Made by a program: the position numbers and the translations under genes. The notes below the pieces were generated by a model. The model was not told the DNA's origin, did no database searches, and saw only the letters and a list, made by a program, of their open reading frames with translations. This document shows, piece after piece, positions 18,833 to 25,956 of a stretch of 64,000 bases of DNA (position 1 is its first letter; each line of letters starts with the position of its first letter). Origin of the DNA: Fibrobacterota bacterium (GTDB lineage Bacteria > Fibrobacterota > Chitinivibrionia > Chitinivibrionales > FEN-1185); assembly GCA_003165595.1 (NCBI GenBank), contig PLWQ01000036.1, forward strand, positions 112,308 to 176,307, given 5' to 3'.

Positions 18833-18859
18833 TCAAGCAACAGCGATTTATGCCGATAC
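18833..18859 (+). promoter_or_regulatory. Candidate sigma-28 (FliA) promoter, distal, for flagellin
   Basis: TCAAGCAA - 11 nt - GCCGATAC. The -10 block matches GCCGATAA at 7 of 8 positions and the spacing is the expected 11; the -35 block is weak (4 of 8 to TAAAGTTT). It would give a ~180-nt leader. Confidence 0.5.
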
Positions 18860-18934
18860 TAATATTGGGATAGGTGTGCTCAGTCGCATTTAAACGAGGC
18901 GATTGGCGAACCGTGCTTAAAATTGCTTAATTTT

Positions 18935-18961
18935 TGAAGTGCTCGCTGTCTTTGCCGAACA
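18935..18961 (+). promoter_or_regulatory. Candidate sigma-28 (FliA) promoter, proximal, for flagellin
   Basis: TGAAGTGC - 11 nt - GCCGAACA; 5 of 8 and 6 of 8 matches to the consensus with correct spacing. The leader would be ~80 nt. Together with the distal candidate, these are the only clear signals in the 333-bp stretch between argC and flagellin; no arginine-repressor-like box was recognised. Confidence 0.5.
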
Positions 18962-19048
18962 ATATTAATAGGCGGAAATCTCTTCCGCCGGCAGGCACAG
19001 GGACGAAACAAGCTTGCCAGATCTCTTGTTCCAACATGGACGTTGGTT

Positions 19049-20260
19049 ATGAGAATCAACAGCAACATCTCCGCAATGGTCACGCAGGGCGCACTGTATC
19101 AGGTGGGCAATGCGATGTCCAAATCCCTCCAACAGCTATCAACCGGGCTCAGGATAAACAGCTCTTCAGACGACGCCGCAGGCCTCGGCGTTTCCGAGAA
19201 CCTGCGCGCCCAGTACAACGGCATGAATCAGGCTATCAGGAACACCCAGGACGCGATCGCAATGTTGAATATCGCGGACGGTGCCCTGAGCGAGGAGGGG
19301 AGTATCCTGCAGAGAATGCGGGAAATAATCATTCAGGCGAAAAACGACACCTACACATCCACCGAGCGCTCGTATATGTACCAGGAGTTCTCCAGCGACA
19401 TGCAGGAGTTGGACAGGATTGACAGGACTACGAATTACAACGGAATGACCATTTTCGCCGATCCGGCGAATAATCCGGCGGTGAATGGAGATGAGCTGTA
19501 CCCAGTGAATACCGCCACGGCTCCAGACGAGGCCAATCACGCCAACACGGTTTTTGCAAATCCCGCTGAGGGAATTTTCGGGGCCACCGAACTATCTAGT
19601 TCGAATCATTTCAATATGATGATCGGCCAGAACTATACCGCGCAAGACGCCGCCGCATACAATAATGCCGTTATCCTCGGCGCATCCCAGAATTCATACG
19701 AACCATCCGCGCCGGACATGGAGACCATTCAATTTGGTCAGATGGATGCCAACGGCATTCTTAATCCGGGGCCGGGGATACAGGATATTTACAGTTTTGT
19801 GACAAGCTTCGATATGCATTCCAGCTTTGCGGATCCGAAGTTTAACGCATACGATTTCACCATTGATCATTACATGACCGACAACGGCGACCCTAACAAC
19901 CATGATGAGAATGTTCAGAAGAAGTTGGATTTCCTTTTAAGACTTATTGACGACACGCCACTCCCGGCTGCGATGACTGCCAACACCTTTCAAGGACGGG
20001 ACAATACCACGGGTATCCCTCGGATCAACCAGATGAGGGCCTACATCGGCGCTACCACCAATCAATTGCAGCATACCCTAAACAACCTGATGAATCAGTC
20101 CACAAATACTCAGGCCGCCGAATCAACGATTCGAGACGTGGACTTTGCGCAAGCTACCTCGACGTTCGCAAAGAATCAAATCCTCATGCAGTCCGCTACG
20201 GCAATGCTTGCCCAGGCCAATTCTCAGCCAAAGGCAGTTCTGCAATTACTCAAGTTCTAA
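19049..20260 (+). CDS. fliC: Flagellin
   Basis: 403 aa from ATG 19049. Conserved N-terminal D0/D1 (MRINSNISAM, QLSTGLRINSSSDDAAGLG, LRAQ...NTQDAIAMLNIADGAL) and C-terminal D1/D0 (AAESTIRDVDFAQATSTFAKNQIL, ending QPKAVLQLLKF) frame a 200-residue variable surface region that looks unlike D2/D3 domains I know. The TLR5 and self-assembly helices are intact, so it should build a filament. No strong ribosome site precedes the ATG. No other flagellar gene is in the window. A RiPP-like cluster follows on the same strand, with the kinase ATG 125 bp after this stop. Confidence 0.95.
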   Translation: MRINSNISAMVTQGALYQVGNAMSKSLQQLSTGLRINSSSDDAAGLGVSENLRAQYNGMNQAIRNTQDAIAMLNIADGALSEEGSILQRMREIIIQAKNDTYTSTERSYMYQEFSSDMQELDRIDRTTNYNGMTIFADPANNPAVNGDELYPVNTATAPDEANHANTVFANPAEGIFGATELSSSNHFNMMIGQNYTAQDAAAYNNAVILGASQNSYEPSAPDMETIQFGQMDANGILNPGPGIQDIYSFVTSFDMHSSFADPKFNAYDFTIDHYMTDNGDPNNHDENVQKKLDFLLRLIDDTPLPAAMTANTFQGRDNTTGIPRINQMRAYIGATTNQLQHTLNNLMNQSTNTQAAESTIRDVDFAQATSTFAKNQILMQSATAMLAQANSQPKAVLQLLKF

Positions 20261-20385
20261 AAATCGGTCCGGTAGTCTTGTCTGATTTCTTGTTCCGCTC
20301 GGATGCGCAAGGTTATTTTTGTTGGTCTGCGGCGCAGAGACGCCTCCTGACGAATCTTCTCCCCTGCGTGTCTGAATGGCGAACA

Positions 20386-21231
20386 ATGGTAATTGAAATT
20401 GCCTCAATCCGTTTCGAAATTGATTTTGAAAGCGACACAGTTCACTTTTCCCCATATTTATCTCAATTCGTTGACAGATGCAAGACCGGCCCTGGTGTGG
20501 TTGATTGTACGATCGACTTCTCAAAAGGCGCGCTGGAATTCCCGAATCGCAAAGAGGCAACGACGATCAATGGGATTTCGTACCAGGAAATCTCCAAATC
20601 GGTCTTTCTGTTCGGGTTGCCCCGTGCGCTTTTCCGCGTATGTCTTGAGAGCCACTTTGCTGAGGTGCAATGCAAGGACGGGCGGGCAATTCCTGGTTTT
20701 ACTTTTGTGACGATTCTCAAGCTGCTTGCAAGTTTGCTTGTCCTTGACAAAGGTGGTCTCGCTCTTCATTGCTCCGCAGCATTCGACCACAGGAATGGGT
20801 ATGTTTTTTGCGGCAAATCCGGCAGCGGGAAAAGTACGATTGCGTTCGGACTTCGGCCCAGATATACAGTCCTGGGGGACGAATTCAATGCGCTTATCCC
20901 GTCGGGGGTGGCCGGGTACACATGCCACGGTTCTCCATTCACGAAACCGGAGAACGTGGAGCTCTGTTCCCCCGGATGCGCATTGGTCACCACGCTTTTT
21001 TTGCTTTCGCCGGGGGCGGAAGCTAGTTTTGCCGATAGCGGAAGCGTCGCGAGGTCATTGCTTCCAGTGATACTCGATAATGTGTTCACCTTTCCAACGT
21101 CGGACGAGTACGCCGGCAAGCTGTTCGAAAATACCGCTGCCCTTATCCGCGCTGTCCCCATAGAGGTGATCACCGATCGGGACTGCCTGGTTTCTCGGCT
21201 TCAGCGTAAGGAACTCAACAATGAAATATGA
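20386..21231 (+). CDS. HprK-like serine kinase of a RiPP cluster
   Basis: 281 aa from ATG 20386 (MVIEIASIRF); the frame stays open upstream to a TTG at 20278, but family members start near the EIASIRF strand. Walker A GKSGSGKST is at 143-151, preceded by GLALHCSAAF and followed by GDEFNAL, as in HPr kinase/phosphorylase relatives found beside lasso and other RiPP genes. The N-terminal 110 residues are not HprK-like. No HPr is nearby, so the substrate is more likely the precursor or another cluster protein. It overlaps the PqqD-like gene by 11 bp. Confidence 0.8.
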   Translation: MVIEIASIRFEIDFESDTVHFSPYLSQFVDRCKTGPGVVDCTIDFSKGALEFPNRKEATTINGISYQEISKSVFLFGLPRALFRVCLESHFAEVQCKDGRAIPGFTFVTILKLLASLLVLDKGGLALHCSAAFDHRNGYVFCGKSGSGKSTIAFGLRPRYTVLGDEFNALIPSGVAGYTCHGSPFTKPENVELCSPGCALVTTLFLLSPGAEASFADSGSVARSLLPVILDNVFTFPTSDEYAGKLFENTAALIRAVPIEVITDRDCLVSRLQRKELNNEI

Positions 21232-21487
21232 GAAGAACAAAAGTGTATCAGTCAAGAAGGTTGACAACGAGGTCTTTGCCTACAATAGGTCGACCGGAAA
21301 GATACACGCATTTAACGAAACCGGGTCTTTCCTACTTTCGGCAATGGACGAAAAGGTTTCACCGGAATCGATGGCGCCGGTCTTAGCCCGGGAGTATGAC
21401 GTCGATGAGAAGACAGCCAAAAAGGACATCGAAGAGTTCTTACAGGAACTGGCCATCAAGGGGTTGCTGAGTGAGTGCGACGACTAA
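21221..21487 (+). CDS. PqqD-like RiPP recognition element protein
   Basis: 88 aa. PqqD/RRE fold pattern: DNEVFAYNRSTGKIHAFNETGSFLLSAM (winged-helix start), VLAREYDVDEKTAKKDIEEFLQEL, then GLLSE. Stand-alone PqqD proteins bind the leader of a precursor peptide and present it to the modifying enzyme. It overlaps the kinase gene by 11 bp and the radical SAM gene by 17 bp, so the three are translationally coupled. The expected leader motif (YxxPxI) is present in the peptide gene at 22962. Confidence 0.85.
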   Translation: MKYEKNKSVSVKKVDNEVFAYNRSTGKIHAFNETGSFLLSAMDEKVSPESMAPVLAREYDVDEKTAKKDIEEFLQELAIKGLLSECDD

Positions 21488-22526
21488 GACGCCGGTTATG
21501 GACAAGTTTGTTGATCTCGGAAATCGACTCTATCCCACGGGCGCGTTCTTCGAGTTGACTCACCGATGTAACGGGAGATGTGAGTACTGCTATGTCCCGG
21601 ACAAGGAAAACGCGAAAGATCTTGACACAGCTTCTGTTCTTTGCGCCATCGACAAATTGTCTGACGCCGGCGTTCTGCATGTCACTTTCACCGGCGGCGA
21701 GATCTTTATCCGGCCCGACATCCTCGAGATTCTCGGGCACGCAATCGAACGGGAATTCTGGTTCGTGGGGCTCATGACAAATGGTACCTTGCTTACAAAA
21801 CAGCATATGGATTTTATCATAGATAACAGGCTCAGGCTTGGCGGCGCGGTCTCAATGACGGTGTTCTCGCATATTCCCGAGGTCAACGATTCTTATTTTG
21901 GAATTCAAGGAGATCTCTCAAAGATACTTGCCAACGGGGAATATCTGCAAAGAGGCGGCGTCAAGGTAGGCGCCAAGATAAATGTGATGGATTTCAACCT
22001 GGAAACCTTTATCGAAACCCACCAATTTCTTGCCGGCCGGGGGTTTCTTGTAATGCATTTTGTGGGGACCTTGTGCTATTCAACTCCGGGAAGCCCGAAT
22101 CTCAAAAGATATAATGAAAAGGAGTTTATCAAGGAGTATCTCAAGAGATTGCCAAATGATGATCTCCAGAAACGAAAGGATACTTTGGCGTCCAAATTAT
22201 CCGCTGCAAACGCCGGCGATTTCTGCGTTGGCCGGTCCACAGGGATTTGTATTGGACATACCGGAATAATCAAACCGTGCGTGGGATTCAGGGACTCCGG
22301 AACCTGCAATATTTTTGACAAAGGAAATCTCAGGGATATCCTTGTGAAGTCGCAATCAATTGCCGAGGCCAGAGCAATTTCACAAGAGGATGTTGCCAAA
22401 TGCAGGGAATGCCAATATCTCGCGTATTGCGCGCCCTGCCCGGCAGATATGAGGGCGGAGCATGATGATTTTTCCTCTCCTCCTTCAAAAACGTGCAACT
22501 GGGTTCACGCATTGCTCGAGGTCTGA
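21471..22526 (+). CDS. Radical SAM/SPASM peptide maturase
   Basis: 351 aa from GTG 21471 (ATG 21498 possible). CNGRCEYC gives the CxxxCxxC cluster at C33, C37, C40; FTGGEIFIRPD is the SAM-binding strand. The C-terminal ~110 residues hold a Cys-rich SPASM-like region (CVGRSTGICIGHTGIIKPC, CRECQYLAYCAPCP, KTCNW) for auxiliary Fe-S clusters. Such enzymes make thioether, C-C or other crosslinks, or epimerise residues, in ribosomal peptides. With the adjacent RRE protein and a three-Cys precursor, a sactipeptide/ranthipeptide-type thioether reaction is plausible but not proven. Confidence 0.88.
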   Translation: MSATTKTPVMDKFVDLGNRLYPTGAFFELTHRCNGRCEYCYVPDKENAKDLDTASVLCAIDKLSDAGVLHVTFTGGEIFIRPDILEILGHAIEREFWFVGLMTNGTLLTKQHMDFIIDNRLRLGGAVSMTVFSHIPEVNDSYFGIQGDLSKILANGEYLQRGGVKVGAKINVMDFNLETFIETHQFLAGRGFLVMHFVGTLCYSTPGSPNLKRYNEKEFIKEYLKRLPNDDLQKRKDTLASKLSAANAGDFCVGRSTGICIGHTGIIKPCVGFRDSGTCNIFDKGNLRDILVKSQSIAEARAISQEDVAKCRECQYLAYCAPCPADMRAEHDDFSSPPSKTCNWVHALLEV

Positions 22527-22534
22527 AGGGCAAA

Positions 22535-22978
22535 ATGGGAACAATTACAGGCTACATAGTCGGCAGCTGCCTCTTTGAGAATGCCGAAAGCGCAACGTTC
22601 TCAATTTTGGGAGATTCAATGAAACCGCTACTAAAGGAGGGTCAGAAGGTTTCTCTAAGACCGCTCGAAAAGGAAGAACGGCTTATCAGTGGGAATCTCT
22701 ACGCTTTCAGGCGCGGGCCTAACCTTGTTCTCCACCGGCTTATTTGTTACAGGAAGGGAAGTTATTTGTTTGTGGGAGACAACCGAATGAGTCCGGAACT
22801 GGTGGAAAGATGCGAGGTAGTGGGACGATGCGAAATTCGGCAGAATCCGATTCTACGCCTCATTATCACGGCCTTTAGCGTTGCAGCCTATACGTCTCCC
22901 TGCTTGAGGAAACCCCTATTCATGTTAAAGAACAAGTTGAATTCTCATATTGGAGGATTTTGTGAAGAAAAAGTATGA
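22535..22978 (+). CDS. S26-type serine peptidase without N-terminal anchor (candidate leader peptidase)
   Basis: 147 aa; GAAGGG lies just upstream of ATG 22535 (a GTG at 22493 inside the maturase gene is less likely). Box B ILGDSMKPLL places the nucleophile at S28; the next box reads LVLHRLI, placing His67 where bacterial enzymes have Lys, i.e. the Ser-His dyad of SipW/archaeal/ER signal peptidases. GDN (94-96) follows. There is no N-terminal membrane helix; a weak hydrophobic stretch lies at ~115-130. Probable role: cleaving or exporting the modified peptide. It overlaps the precursor gene by 17 bp. Confidence 0.8.
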   Translation: MGTITGYIVGSCLFENAESATFSILGDSMKPLLKEGQKVSLRPLEKEERLISGNLYAFRRGPNLVLHRLICYRKGSYLFVGDNRMSPELVERCEVVGRCEIRQNPILRLIITAFSVAAYTSPCLRKPLFMLKNKLNSHIGGFCEEKV

Positions 22979-23132
22979 TCCACCTAAGATTTTGACAGAT
23001 GAGGTTGCTGCTTCAACCCTCATGGCAGGCGGCATAGATCCAACTTACCCAACGGGGGGCTGTGATTCACCTGAAGTCGCCGGGGGATGTACGCCACAAA
23101 ACTGCACCCAGGGGTCAGGCCCGGCAAAATAG
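22962..23132 (+). CDS. Candidate RiPP precursor peptide (Cys/Gly/Pro-rich core)
   Basis: 56 aa from GTG 22962, chosen because GGAGG sits 5 nt upstream; a TTG at 22950 would put the ribosome site inside the gene. The leader begins KKKYDPPKILTDEV, containing YDPPKI, which fits the YxxPxI motif bound by RRE proteins. A Met-Ala-Gly-Gly at 21-24 resembles a double-Gly cleavage site. The presumed core (25-56) has Cys34, Cys43 and Cys48 in two GGC steps plus QNC, and five Pro. It is the last gene of the five-gene plus-strand unit, 17 bp inside the peptidase gene. Confidence 0.8.
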   Translation: MKKKYDPPKILTDEVAASTLMAGGIDPTYPTGGCDSPEVAGGCTPQNCTQGSGPAK

Positions 23133-23199
23133 TTCGTGGCTCCATCGCTCCTGACCAGGGTCATCTGGGCGCTGGCTGGGTGACCCCAGCACGAAAAGG

Positions 23200-23997
23200 T
23201 TACTTTTCTCTTTCGAACCTTTCAAACATTAGCCCCCACCGATCCCTCACAAACGCCATCTCCAGCATCACCTTCCTGACCATCACCGGTAACCGCCGGT
23301 ACACCCCCGGCCGTATCATCGGTGATAGCACCCTTGACCGCAGCCCCGGCTTCGGCAGCGGAATGTCCCGTTTGCAAACCTTTGCGTAGCGCGCCAGTAT
23401 CATCCCCACATACTCAACGATCCCAGTGCCCTTAGCTAACTCCCAGAATTTCTCCCACGAGAACCCGGCCTGCCCGCTGACCAGCGACACTTCCTCAAAC
23501 AGCGTGCCCCGCATTTCATAGGCGATATGGACGAGCGAATGACAAATCAGAATAAGCAGGCCGTCTTCGGGGCAGGGAATCACCTGCACAGTGCCCGTAT
23601 TCGTGCCGCGCGTGAACAGCTCGCGTGCCGGCAGCAGGAACCGCTGCGGATAGTTGAGCTGCCGGTGAAGCTCCACGTATAAGGCTGCGCCCGCGGTTTC
23701 ATAGGTGAAGGACATTTCGAAGGGCCAGTAATTCCGGTCGGGCCGCGAGCGAGGATGGTGCGAGAAATGCCGGGTTGCCTTCTCGAAATCTTCGGGCAAG
23801 AGCAACAGGTCCAGATCGAGCATCTTGCGCGCACGCATGTGTGACGCTAGGCCGGATGCAATGAGGTAAGCGCCCTTGATGGGCATGAACCGAACCGACA
23901 TCGCTGCAAATTCTTTTTCGAGGTCTTCCAGCGCAGCGGCGAACACCATCTGTTGCAGCGCCCATTGCTTTTCGAGAGAAACGGCGAGCGGCGTCAT
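23200..23997 (-). CDS. NTP_transf_5-type nucleotidyltransferase associated with the RiPP cluster
   Basis: 265 aa from ATG 23997 (a TTG just before is less likely). FMPIKGAYL and MRARKMLDLDLLL match the K-G...R-x-x-D-x-D pattern of the uncharacterised nucleotidyltransferase family often seen beside PqqD, HprK-like and lasso genes. ELHRQLNYP and GLLILICHSLVH are further family-like blocks. It is convergent to the precursor gene, 67 bp away, in the only other orientation, so it needs its own promoter. It may add a nucleotide to the peptide or to a partner, inferred by context. Confidence 0.8.
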   Translation of the reverse strand: MTPLAVSLEKQWALQQMVFAAALEDLEKEFAAMSVRFMPIKGAYLIASGLASHMRARKMLDLDLLLLPEDFEKATRHFSHHPRSRPDRNYWPFEMSFTYETAGAALYVELHRQLNYPQRFLLPARELFTRGTNTGTVQVIPCPEDGLLILICHSLVHIAYEMRGTLFEEVSLVSGQAGFSWEKFWELAKGTGIVEYVGMILARYAKVCKRDIPLPKPGLRSRVLSPMIRPGVYRRLPVMVRKVMLEMAFVRDRWGLMFERFEREK

Positions 23998-24049
23998 CAA
24001 AAGGTTCCGGGATACGCCGGGCCTGCGAACGGCGGGTATGCGTGAAGGG

Positions 24050-24601
24050 TCACGGCCGTCTTCTCGAATAGGTTCCTATGAGTTCGCCCGAAGCGATCAC
24101 ATGCCCCTTCATGGCGTGCTCAATGTCCTTTTTCGTTTTTCCTTTTGAAAGATTGAGCATAACGTCAAGTGCGTAGACCTTGAAAAAGTACCGGTGAGTC
24201 CCGCCGGGCGGGCATGGCCCTCCGTAGCCGGGCTTTCGGAAATCGTTAATTCCCTGGCTGCCGCCGCAGGGAAGCGCGCCGGCGGCGGAAACGTCCTCGG
24301 CCAGTGAATCGACTGAGGCCGGGATGTCGTAGCAAACCCAGTGCACCCATGTGCCTGCGGGCGCGTCGGGATCGTCGCATATCTGCACGATGCTTTTTGC
24401 ATTTGCCGGCACGCCGCTCCACGATAACGGCGGAGAGATATTCTCGCCGTCGCAGGTGTATTTTGAAGGGATCGCCTGCATGGCAGCGAACGCCAAACTT
24501 GTGACCGTGATGGTCATGGGACCTCCTTTGTGACCGCAGAGCGTCGTTTGGCACGCCAGTGCGATCATAACGCAGGCAAGACGGTACGAGGCTTTTTTCA
24601 T
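24050..24601 (-). CDS. YbhB/YbcL-type PEBP-family protein, exported
   Basis: 183 aa. Residues 1-22 look like a signal peptide. The rest is a phosphatidylethanolamine-binding protein fold: KYTCDGENISPPLSW, CDDPDAPAGTWVHWV, NDFRKPGYGGPCPPGGTHRYFF (ligand pocket) and the helical C-terminus. Bacterial members are annotated Raf-kinase-inhibitor-like, with no proven role. A shorter start at ATG 24517 (MTITVTS) would give a cytoplasmic 155-residue form, the usual size of the family, so localisation is open. Confidence 0.88.
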   Translation of the reverse strand: MKKASYRLACVMIALACQTTLCGHKGGPMTITVTSLAFAAMQAIPSKYTCDGENISPPLSWSGVPANAKSIVQICDDPDAPAGTWVHWVCYDIPASVDSLAEDVSAAGALPCGGSQGINDFRKPGYGGPCPPGGTHRYFFKVYALDVMLNLSKGKTKKDIEHAMKGHVIASGELIGTYSRRRP

Positions 24602-24642
24602 GAGGAACCCCGCTGCTCAAAGGGTCAATATACAAACCGAGA

Positions 24643-24683
24643 CCGAAAAAGAAAAGCCCTTTTGGCAATCGTGACAAAAGGGC
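24643..24683 (-). terminator. Rho-independent terminator of the tandem-HTH gene
   Basis: GCCCTTTTG (24656-24664) pairs with CAAAAGGGC (24675-24683), 10-nt loop; on the minus strand it is followed by a T-rich run (CTTTTCTTTTTC). It lies ~38 bp past the stop of the 24721-25014 gene. Confidence 0.8.
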
Positions 24684-24720
24684 GAACGTGATTGAGCCGG
24701 AACTGCCGGAGACGGGTGAG

Positions 24721-25014
24721 CTATTTTTTGCGCTTCTTGCCAGACATCGCTGCCGCTCCGCGGATAATGCGGTACACCTGCGATACCGACATTTTGAATT
24801 TCTTGGATAGTTTGGTTCCCGGAATGCCCGATTTGTATGCCTGGGCGATTTCGGTGTCGCGATCGGCGTGCTTGTCCGACAGCGGACCGACTGAGTATTT
24901 GTTTCGGAGCTGGTGAACAGCCTGCCTGGTAATTCCGAACAGGTTTCCGATAGCGTCATCCGTCTTGTACTTGGCCTGCAATTTTATCAACTGCTGCTTA
25001 GATATTCTTGCCAT
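24721..25014 (-). CDS. Small tandem helix-turn-helix protein (paralogue of 51965-52243)
   Basis: 97 aa made of two HTH units: residues ~5-40 (LIKLQAKYKTDDAIGNLFG then TRQAVHQLRNKY) and ~55-85 (IPGTKLSKKFKMSVSQVYRI), with a basic tail GKKRKK. The second half resembles the HTH_7/Hin recombinase DNA-binding helix. A related 92-residue gene at 51965-52243 has the same layout and matching positions in both units. Probably a DNA-binding protein; no partner gene is evident. It has its own terminator. Confidence 0.75.
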   Translation of the reverse strand: MARISKQQLIKLQAKYKTDDAIGNLFGITRQAVHQLRNKYSVGPLSDKHADRDTEIAQAYKSGIPGTKLSKKFKMSVSQVYRIIRGAAAMSGKKRKK

Positions 25015-25167
25015 GGCAAGGGCTCCCTTCGAATGGATAAGACAAATTGATCGTGCGCTGTAATTTGATTAGTACGAGAAAATAGCTTTGTGGTAATCGA
25101 CGGGCAAGAAAATAGTGCCTGCCCTGTTTGACAAAGGATCGGGCTCCAAGGGAAACAACGGGAAACG

Positions 25168-25737
25168 TCACTGGGCCGCCGCCTCCGACGCACACGACAG
25201 GACGCCGTCAATCTGCTCTCTTGACAATGTGGTACGCAGGCTCACCGTGTACCCGTTGTCGCGCGTGCGGCCCTGCCGGACGGTTACAAACCTTGCAGAA
25301 AGCCCGGCGCAGCGGATAAGCGATTCCCGGGAAACCGAGAGCGTGTCGGTCTTGGGGCGAAGCTGGTCGGCGATTTTTCCAAGCGCGGACATGCGCGCAG
25401 CCTCGCGCGCCTCATCGAGCGTTGCGCGGGCGGCCGTTGCCGTTGCCGAAACGGACGTGAGCCGGGCGATTTTGCGTGGGGCCGCGTGGCCGCTGGAGTC
25501 TGCAAAGTCCCAGCTCCTGTCTTCGTGCAACACGATGTTCTTGTCGCCGTATACGTTGACGGTGATTTCACCGTCCAGTTTCGAACTTTTGCCGCCCTTG
25601 ATGCTCCACGTATAGTCGTCGTGGAGCACGAGCGTGCGACCGTCCGACAGGGTTACCAGTTCGTCGCCGCCCCGCGCAGCGAGCGCCGCTCCCGCGACAA
25701 AAAGGAACGCCGCGAGGCATGCCGTCCGGATTCGCAT
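25168..25737 (-). CDS. DUF3157-like exported protein
   Basis: 189 aa from MRIRTACLA, with AAAGGA 6 nt upstream; the frame continues 21 codons further without a ribosome site. Residues 1-20 are a signal peptide. Two similar strands, LSDGRTLVLHDDYTWSI and VYGDKNIVLHEDRSWDF, are the DUF3157-type beta repeats. The C-terminal ~100 residues are helical and end in LRTTLSREQIDGVLSCASEA. Function unknown; probably periplasmic. Confidence 0.65.
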   Translation of the reverse strand: MRIRTACLAAFLFVAGAALAARGGDELVTLSDGRTLVLHDDYTWSIKGGKSSKLDGEITVNVYGDKNIVLHEDRSWDFADSSGHAAPRKIARLTSVSATATAARATLDEAREAARMSALGKIADQLRPKTDTLSVSRESLIRCAGLSARFVTVRQGRTRDNGYTVSLRTTLSREQIDGVLSCASEAAAQ

Positions 25738-25898
25738 AGAAGTCCTTTCGTGGATAACAAAGGTTCTCTCAAAATAGGTTGCCGGATGTTGCGCGTGCAA
25801 ATGGGCGAGCGCGAGCGGCGTCGCGTCAAAGGGGAATGCCCGTATGAATCACAAAGTTGTCCTCTTGTTCCTGCAATCCGCCCATCGCATAATGGATA

Positions 25899-25945
25899 GA
25901 CTTATTTTCGACCAGTCCAAATCTTCGTCAATCCACAAATAAGTC
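25899..25945 (+). promoter_or_regulatory. Inverted repeat in the leader of the kinase-transacylase fusion gene
   Basis: GACTTATTT (25899-25907) pairs with AAATAAGTC (25937-25945) across a 29-nt loop. The second arm abuts the ribosome site GAGGA (25946-25950) ahead of ATG 25957. It could be an operator or an RNA hairpin that affects initiation; nothing more can be said from one copy. Confidence 0.35.
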
Positions 25946-25956
25946 GAGGAATAGCC

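Noticed and set aside
20278-20385. Upstream TTG start for the HprK-like kinase
   Set aside because: No ribosome site, and the 36 added residues do not resemble the family.
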